Source of the DNA: Pseudomonadota bacterium
GTDB taxonomy: Bacteria > Pseudomonadota > Alphaproteobacteria > Rhizobiales > Xanthobacteraceae
Assembly: GCA_023451825.1 (NCBI GenBank)
Contig: JAEXYA010000041.1
Location: forward strand, 1-36,041
Reading direction: 5' to 3'
Length of the DNA: 36,041 nucleotides
In this document: in pieces, positions 31,511-36,041 of the stretch
Position numbering within the stretch: the stretch's first letter is position 1
How the letters are laid out: each line of letters starts with the position of its first letter
The notes under the pieces: model-generated
Told to the model about the DNA's origin: nothing
Database searches by the model: none
What the model saw: only the letters and a program-made list of their open reading frames with translations
Position numbers and translations under genes: made by a program

Positions 31511-33289
31511 TCACACCAGCGCCTTGCCGCCGGCGAAGGCCGCGGCGGTGGCTTCGTCATTGGCTTCGAGCGGCAGCAGCATTTCGTTATGCGCCTTGCC
31601 CGACGGGATCATCGGGAAGCAGTTTTCCAGATTGGCCACGCGGCAATCGAACAGGACCGGCTTCTTCACCTTGATCATGTCCTGGATCGCGCCGTCGAGA
31701 TCGCCGGGCTTCGAGCACTGGAAGCCGACGCCGCCATAGGCCTCGGCAAGCTTCACAAAGTCCGGCAGCGCTTCCGAATAGGAATGCGACAGACGGTTGC
31801 CATGCAGCAGCTGCTGCCACTGGCGCACCATGCCCATATACTGGTTGTTGAGGATGAAGATCTTGATCGGCAGTTCGTGCTGAACCGCCGCCGACAATTC
31901 CTGCATCGTCATCTGCACCGACGCATCGCCGCCGATATCGATCACGAGCGCATCCGGATGCGCGACCTGAACGCCGAGTGCGGCCGGCAGGCCATATCCC
32001 ATGGTGCCGAGACCGCCGGAGGTCATCCAGCGATGCGGCTCTTCGAAACCATAGAACTGCGCCGCCCACATCTGATGCTGGCCGACTTCGGTGGTGATGT
32101 AGGTGTCAAGATCCTTGGTGTTCTCGAACAGGCGCTGGATCGCGTATTGCGGCAGGATCACATCATTATTGGCCTTGAAGGCCAGCGAATTGCGCGCGCG
32201 CCAGCGGCCGATCTCGAACCACCACGGATCGATCGCCGGCTTCTTCGCCTCGGCCTTGAACACCTGCAAGATGTCGCCCAGCACATTAGCGCAATCGCCG
32301 ATGATCGGCACATCGACGCGGATGTTCTTGTTGATCGAGGACGGATCGATATCGATATGGATCTTCTTCGAATTCGGCGAGAACGCATCGGTGCGGCCGG
32401 TGATGCGGTCGTCGAAGCGCGCGCCGACGCACAGCATGACGTCGCAATCATGCATCGCCATGTTGGCTTCGTAGGTGCCGTGCATGCCCAGCATGCCCAG
32501 CCAGTTCTTGCCGGAGGCCGGATAGGCGCCGAGGCCCATTAGAGTCGAAGTAATCGGGAAGCCGGTGACCTCGACCAGCTCGCGCAGCAGCTTTGACGCC
32601 GCCGTGCCCGAATTGATGACGCCGCCGCCGGAATAGATGATCGGCCGCTTGGCATTGGCCAGCAACGAGACAGCCTTGCGGATCGCATGCGCATCGCCCT
32701 TCACGCGCGGCGCATAGGAAACATGGACGTCGGACTTGCGCGGCGGATGATAGGTGCCGGTGGCGAACTGAACGTCCTTCGGCACATCGACGACCACCGG
32801 GCCCGGACGGCCGGTGGTGGCGACATAGAAGGCTTCGTGCAGCACTTTTGCGAGATCGTTGACGTCGCGGACCAGCCAGTTGTGCTTGGTGCAGGGCCGG
32901 GTGATGCCGACGGTGTCGCATTCCTGGAACGCGTCATTGCCGATCAGATGCGTCGGCACCTGGCCGGTGATGCAGACCAGCGGGATCGAATCCATCAGCG
33001 CATCGGCCAGCGGCGTGACCATGTTGGTCGCGCCGGGACCAGAGGTGACCAGCACGACGCCCGGCAGGCCGGTGGAGCGGGCATAGCCTTCGGCCGCGTG
33101 GCCGGCGCCCTGCTCGTGGCGGACCAGGATGTGCTCGACATCTTCCTGCTGGTAGATCTCGTCGTAGATCGGCAGCACGGCGCCGCCGGGATAGCCGAAA
33201 ATGTGCTTCACGCCGTGATCCGCGAGCGCGCGCACGATCATGGCGGCGCCGGTCATCTGGTTGGGATCGTGGGGCTTTGCGTCACTCAT
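31511..33289 (-). CDS. ilvB: Acetolactate synthase large (catalytic) subunit
   Basis: This ThDP enzyme condenses two pyruvates, or pyruvate with 2-oxobutyrate, as the first common step of Val/Leu/Ile synthesis. At 592 residues it is full length. The N-terminal FGYPGGAVLPIYDEIY and RHEQGAGHAAEGYARSTG carry the catalytic Glu. The FAD-type middle domain follows. The C-terminal ThDP/Mg motif is GDASVQMTMQELSAAVQHELPIKIFILNNQYMGMV. Its ATG at 33289 is about 120 bases downstream of the leader peptide stop and behind an attenuator terminator. It could equally be called ilvI. Confidence 0.97.
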   Translation of the reverse strand: MSDAKPHDPNQMTGAAMIVRALADHGVKHIFGYPGGAVLPIYDEIYQQEDVEHILVRHEQGAGHAAEGYARSTGLPGVVLVTSGPGATNMVTPLADALMDSIPLVCITGQVPTHLIGNDAFQECDTVGITRPCTKHNWLVRDVNDLAKVLHEAFYVATTGRPGPVVVDVPKDVQFATGTYHPPRKSDVHVSYAPRVKGDAHAIRKAVSLLANAKRPIIYSGGGVINSGTAASKLLRELVEVTGFPITSTLMGLGAYPASGKNWLGMLGMHGTYEANMAMHDCDVMLCVGARFDDRITGRTDAFSPNSKKIHIDIDPSSINKNIRVDVPIIGDCANVLGDILQVFKAEAKKPAIDPWWFEIGRWRARNSLAFKANNDVILPQYAIQRLFENTKDLDTYITTEVGQHQMWAAQFYGFEEPHRWMTSGGLGTMGYGLPAALGVQVAHPDALVIDIGGDASVQMTMQELSAAVQHELPIKIFILNNQYMGMVRQWQQLLHGNRLSHSYSEALPDFVKLAEAYGGVGFQCSKPGDLDGAIQDMIKVKKPVLFDCRVANLENCFPMIPSGKAHNEMLLPLEANDEATAAAFAGGKALV

Positions 33290-33355
33290 GGTCGGCTCCG
33301 GATGCGCCCTCTGGCGCTGTGGTCGATGAGGTCTGGGGTATCGTGTCGTTCAGGC

Positions 33356-33382
33356 AATAAAAAAGGGCCCGCCTGGGACCCC
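33356..33382 (-). terminator. Attenuator terminator upstream of ilvB
   Basis: Leftward, GGGGTCCC-AGGC-GGGCCC forms a GC-rich stem with one bulged or wobble base, directly followed by TTTTTT. It is 67 bp before the ilvB ATG and 30 bp after the leader peptide stop. This is the expected position for a transcription attenuator. Confidence 0.85.
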
Positions 33383-33439
33383 TGTGCGCACCGCTCGGAT
33401 CGTGGGTAGCCGTCAGCTACCCCCGGCGATGCGCCAGGG
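33380..33439 (-). promoter_or_regulatory. Alternative RNA pairings of the ilv attenuator
   Basis: CCCTGGCGCA (33439-33430), just after the control codons, is complementary to TGCGC-A-CAGGG (33390-33380) with one bulge. That second arm shares its last bases with the terminator's 5' arm, so the two cannot coexist. A further hairpin GGGTAGC/GCTACCC (33422-33404) surrounds the leader stop and may be the pause or protector stem. A ribosome stalled at Leu/Ile/Val codons would leave the first arm free and permit readthrough. Confidence 0.65.
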
Positions 33440-33478
33440 TACCACGATAATAAGGAGGCTTGAAACTTTATTGCGCAT
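33413..33478 (-). CDS. ilv leader peptide with LLIIVV control codons
   Basis: This is a 21-residue ORF, MRNKVSSLLIIVVPWRIAGGS, from the ATG at 33478 to TGA at 33413-33415. Two Leu, two Ile and two Val codons in a row are diagnostic of branched-chain amino acid attenuators such as those of the ilv operons. The ORF sits about 30 bases after a good promoter and just before alternative hairpins and the terminator. The ribosome site is weak. It is too short for standard gene calling. Confidence 0.88.
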   Translation of the reverse strand: MRNKVSSLLIIVVPWRIAGGS

Positions 33479-33510
33479 GACTTGGTCGTTTGAGTTCGAA
33501 ACTTGCGCGG

Positions 33511-33538
33511 ACCATAGCGGGCAAAACGGGGAAGTCAA
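33511..33538 (-). promoter_or_regulatory. Housekeeping-type promoter of the ilv leader
   Basis: Leftward, -35 TTGACT (33538-33533) and -10 TATGGT (33516-33511) are spaced by 16 bases. A start site near 33504 would give a leader of about 25 bases before the leader-peptide ATG. It is the best promoter-like sequence I found in the window. Confidence 0.65.
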
Positions 33539-33636
33539 GGCATGCCGGCCAGGGAGCGCTGAGACCAAAGGCTAGCCGTGTCCAAGGCGTTCGGCGAGAG
33601 GAAAGTTTGGGTGGGCTGATATGCGCTCTACTCTGC

Positions 33637-33743
33637 CCCTTATGGTGAGGAGGCGCGCAGGGCCGTCTCGAACCATGAGATGGCCGGGCTCGGAGTTCGT
33701 GGCCATCCTTCGAGACGCCGCTACGCGGCTCCTCAGGATGAGG
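33637..33743. repeat. Palindromic repeat, family A, invading the higA remnant
   Basis: The arms are CCTTATGGTGAGGAGGCG and GGCTCCTCAGGATGAGG, with GTCTCGAACCATGAG paired to CATCCTTCGAGAC. Its right end supplies the last codons and stop of the higA-like frame (33733-33743), which suggests that its arrival truncated that gene. Confidence 0.87.
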
Positions 33744-34006
33744 AAGGAGATTGTAGCCTTCCTCTCTCATGCCAAAGATCGTTGCGTCGCTGCACGTTCA
33801 GCCAGAAATCCGGGCTGTTGCCGAATACGCGCGCCAGAATGAGTGCCGTCGGCGCCGTCACACTTCGACGATCGTTGCACAGCTCATTCACATGCTTCCG
33901 CTGCACGCCCATCGCATCGGCAAGCGCGCCTTGCGTCAGGCCAAGAGGCTGCATGAACTCTGAGTATCTCGCCGACCCTTGCCGGCTTACGCTTTGTGAT
34001 CAGCAT
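33733..34006 (-). pseudogene. Decayed HigA-type antitoxin gene
   Basis: A strong ribosome site (GGGAGGTAACCC) and an ATG at 34006 open MLITKRKPARVGEIL. The frame then breaks at about 33960. The following bases, read one frame over, give EFMQPLGLTQGALADAMGVQRKHVNELCNDRRSVTAPTALILARVFGNSPDFWLNVQRRNDLWHE, an unmistakable XRE/HigA helix-turn-helix. Restoring one lost GA in AGAG would rejoin the two as GEILREFMQPLGL. The C-terminal end runs into a palindromic repeat and stops early. No HigB toxin gene is beside it. The 73-residue internal ORF from 33954 could still be made, but without its N-terminus. Confidence 0.8.
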
Positions 34007-34020
34007 GGGTTACCTCCCGT

Positions 34021-34105
34021 CGTCATTGCGAGCGTAGCGAAGCAATCCAGAGCCGCAAGTAAGAAAGAGCTGGATTGCTTCGTCGCTTTGCTCCTCGCAA
34101 TGACG
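34021..34105. repeat. Palindromic repeat, family G, after miaA
   Basis: The arms are CGTCATTGCGAGCG and GCTCCTCGCAATGACG, with GAAGCAATCCAG and CTGGATTGCTTCG inside. It ends nine bases before the miaA stop (34115) and lies just upstream of the higA remnant, where a higB gene would be expected. The family is widespread in proteobacterial genomes. Confidence 0.87.
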
Positions 34106-34114
34106 ACCGAGAGG

Positions 34115-35029
34115 TCAGCGCACGATGTTCGCCGTCGCTTCCTCCGGCGTCATCCATTCAAATTCCGGCAGTTGATGCCTGAACCACGTGAATTGCCGCT
34201 TGGAGTAGTGCCGCGTATCCGCCTGCCCGATGGTACAGGCTTCCTCACGCGAAAGCTCGCCGCGCAGATATTTGATCAGTGCCGGCACACCATGGGCCTT
34301 CATCGCCGGCAGCAGCGGATCGAGCCCCCGCGCTGCGAGCGCTTCCACTTCATCCAGCGCGCCCTCGTCCAGCATACGCACGAAGCGCGCGTCGATGCGG
34401 GCGTATAGTTCGTCCCGGTCCGGCGCGAGAAACACGGCCGTCACGCCATCCGGCGGCAGCAGCGGCGGCAGCGCGTCATTGTGCCAGTCGGTCAGCGCGC
34501 GGCCGGTGCCTTCGATGACCTCCAGCGCGCGGGCGATGCGGGTGCGGTCGCGCAGATTGAGTTTGGCCGCCGACACTGGATCGCGCGCCGCAAGCTCGGC
34601 ATGCAGCGCTTCCGGGCCATTGCGTTCGAGCCGCGCGCGCACATCATCGCGCACCGCATCGGGCACCGGCGGCACAGCCGAAAGGCCGCGCGTCAGCGCC
34701 TTGAAATACAGGCCGGAGCCGCCGATGAAGATCGGCAACTTGCCCTGCTTGCGCACCTCGTCCAGCACCTCGCGCGCCGCATCGACCCAGGCGCCCGCGG
34801 AGAAATTCACCGCCGCATCGACGGTGCCATAGAGGCGATGCGGGGCCATCGCCTCTTCTTCCACCGTCGGCCGGGCTGTCAGCACGCGGAGGTCGCGATA
34901 GACCTGCATACTGTCGGTATTGATGACCACGCCGTCCCGCGCGCGCGCCACCGCCAGCGCCAGCGCCGACTTGCCGCTCGCGGTCGGCCCTGCGATAAGC
35001 AGCGCTCTGTTATCCGGCCTGGAACTCAC
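34115..35029 (-). CDS. miaA: tRNA dimethylallyltransferase
   Basis: MiaA adds the isopentenyl group to A37 of tRNAs reading UNN codons, which stabilises anticodon pairing. The P-loop GPTASGKS is at 14-21. DSMQVYRDLRVLTARPT, PIFIGGSGLYFKAL, the DRDELYARIDARF region and the C-terminal TRHYSKRQFTWFR are standard. The 304 residues are normal. I start at GTG 35029, because it gives the usual short lead into the P-loop; a longer upstream frame runs through serB on the opposite strand and is a shadow. Its start is only 3 bp from the divergent serB start. Confidence 0.94.
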   Translation of the reverse strand: MSSRPDNRALLIAGPTASGKSALALAVARARDGVVINTDSMQVYRDLRVLTARPTVEEEAMAPHRLYGTVDAAVNFSAGAWVDAAREVLDEVRKQGKLPIFIGGSGLYFKALTRGLSAVPPVPDAVRDDVRARLERNGPEALHAELAARDPVSAAKLNLRDRTRIARALEVIEGTGRALTDWHNDALPPLLPPDGVTAVFLAPDRDELYARIDARFVRMLDEGALDEVEALAARGLDPLLPAMKAHGVPALIKYLRGELSREEACTIGQADTRHYSKRQFTWFRHQLPEFEWMTPEEATANIVR

Positions 35030-35032
35030 GTC

Positions 35033-35935
35033 ATGTCTCTCGTTGCCACCCTGATCTGCAATCCCGCCGATCCTGCTCTCGATAGCACGGTGATCGACGG
35101 TCTGCGTGCGCTTCTGCCGGGCGATACCGAACTGCACTGGCTGAGCGATGGCGTTGCCGCCGACATCCTGTTCACCGGCGACAAGACCAGCACCACCGAC
35201 CAGATCATTGTCGCCGACCGCCTGCGCGCCGCGCGGGGCGACATGCCCATCGATGTGGTGGTGCAGCCTCAGGCGAACCGACGCAAGAAGCTTTTTCTCG
35301 CCGACATGGATTCCACCATGATCGGCCAGGAATGCATCGACGAACTCGCCGATTTCGCCGGCCTCAAGGCCCATGTGGCGGCCATCACCGAACGTGCCAT
35401 GCGCGGCGAGATCGAATTCGAGCCGGCGCTGCGCGAACGCGTGGCGCTGCTGAAGGATCTCCCCGTCACCGTCATCGACGAAACGCTGGCCGAGCGCATC
35501 ACGCTGACGCCGGGCGGCCGCGAACTGGTGCAGACCATGCGTGCGCATGGAGCTTACACCTGCCTCGTCTCCGGCGGTTTTACGCTGTTCACGGCGAAGG
35601 TGGCAGAGCTGGTCGGCTTCCAGGAGAACCGCGCCAATGAGCTGCATGTGAAGGATGGCAAGCTGACCGGCACCGTGGCCGAGCCGATCCTCGGCAAGGC
35701 GGCGAAGCTCGCGACGCTGGTGGAGCTGCGCGAGGCGGCCGGGCTCGACAATCTCGATACGATGGCTGTGGGTGACGGCGCGAATGACCTGGCGATGATC
35801 GGGGATGCTGGGCTTGGCGTCGCGTTTCATGCCAAGCCGGCGGTGGCCGCGGCGGCGCATGGACGGATCGATTTCGGCGATCTCAGCGCGCTGTTATTTG
35901 CGCAGGGGTATAAGCGATCAGAGTTTGTGAGCTGA
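35033..35935 (+). CDS. serB: Phosphoserine phosphatase
   Basis: SerB makes L-serine from phosphoserine. The HAD nucleophile motif DMDSTMIG is at 91-98, SGGF supplies motif II, and GDGANDLAMI is the Mg2+ motif near the C-terminus. The N-terminal 85 residues (MSLVATLICNPADPALDSTVIDGLRALLP) are the ACT-like domain typical of alphaproteobacterial SerB. The 300 residues are normal. The ATG at 35033 begins the conserved MSLVATL; the ribosome site, if any, lies inside the miaA start region. A family D repeat follows 16 bp after the stop. Confidence 0.95.
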   Translation: MSLVATLICNPADPALDSTVIDGLRALLPGDTELHWLSDGVAADILFTGDKTSTTDQIIVADRLRAARGDMPIDVVVQPQANRRKKLFLADMDSTMIGQECIDELADFAGLKAHVAAITERAMRGEIEFEPALRERVALLKDLPVTVIDETLAERITLTPGGRELVQTMRAHGAYTCLVSGGFTLFTAKVAELVGFQENRANELHVKDGKLTGTVAEPILGKAAKLATLVELREAAGLDNLDTMAVGDGANDLAMIGDAGLGVAFHAKPAVAAAAHGRIDFGDLSALLFAQGYKRSEFVS

Positions 35936-35950
35936 CGACGTAAGTGTGGC

Positions 35951-36041
35951 CTCCCTCCCCCAAGCGAAGCGCAGTGGGGAGGGTGGCGCGTAGCGCCGGG
36001 TGGGGGCTATCCCCACGGAAGGACGTCACGTGGGGATAGAC
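35951..36041. repeat. Palindromic repeat, family D, copy 3, cut by window end
   Basis: The element begins CTCCCTCCCCCAAGCGAAGC and contains the AGTGGGGAGGGTGGCGCG and GACGTCACGTGGGGA segments shared with the copies at 12235-12393 and 12934-13091. The right arm lies outside the window. Confidence 0.75.

Noticed and set aside
34115..35860. Extension of miaA to 581 aa
   Set aside because: The extra N-terminal half is the antisense of serB; MiaA is normally about 300 residues.
1..36041. CRISPR arrays, prophage, insertion sequences or defence islands
   Set aside because: No regularly spaced direct repeats, transposase, integrase, Cas or restriction genes are seen on either strand.

Overview
The window is chromosomal DNA of an alphaproteobacterium, most likely Nitrobacteraceae (Bradyrhizobium, Rhodopseudomonas, Afipia or Tardiphaga group). 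The reasons are high GC, DctP/IlvC/SerB/MiaA proteins of Rhizobiales type, the serB-miaA-ilvB-ilvH gene order, and many long palindromic intergenic repeats of the kind those genomes carry. No phage, transposase, integrase or CRISPR array is visible. The genus is inferred from general family resemblance, not from a search.

Layout. 1-4.8 kb is accessory: a cut-off acyltransferase, a small coiled-coil protein, a translationally coupled pair (unrecognised 161-aa protein plus ankyrin protein) and a secreted 532-aa protein. tRNA-Lys(CUU) and a periplasmic LTXXQ protein follow. 5.8-8.9 kb is a dctPQM TRAP transporter for C4-dicarboxylates. 9.2-11.0 kb is leuA with a leucine-rich leader peptide. 11.3-14.9 kb holds a DHDPS-family lyase, a PPK2 kinase and a Nudix protein, with about 0.9 kb of non-coding repeats between the lyase and the kinase. 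14.9-17.6 kb is a nitrate/taurine/NMT1-type ABC importer. 17.8-20.2 kb is an osmoprotectant-type ABC importer whose permease and binding protein are fused. 20.3-27.2 kb holds a membrane sulfatase-fold enzyme, an orphan LivK-type binding protein with an adjacent GntR/FCD regulator, a TonB-like protein, an SDR and a PCMT-like methyltransferase. 27.4-33.5 kb is a branched-chain amino acid block, read leftward: leader peptide, ilvB, ilvH, mazE-mazF, EamA exporter, LysE exporter, ilvC. 33.7-36 kb has a decayed higA, then miaA and serB, which diverge from start codons only 3 bp apart.

How it fits together. leuA and ilvB are each preceded by a short ORF rich in the amino acids their pathway makes. 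The ilvB leader has a full attenuator (promoter, LLIIVV control codons, alternative hairpins, terminator). The leuA leader has no visible terminator, but its leucine codons are complementary to the leuA Shine-Dalgarno sequence. Two amino-acid-type exporters lie between ilvBH and ilvC. A mazEF module with its own perfect 12-bp palindromic operator is inserted in the same run.

At least seven families of 80-165 bp palindromic repeats occur, about fifteen copies in all. Most begin or end within about 25 bp of a stop codon. No wholly new multi-gene system is evident. The strongest leads are the leucine leader, the stop-codon-associated palindromes and the hairpin-dense non-coding stretch at 12.4-12.9 kb.
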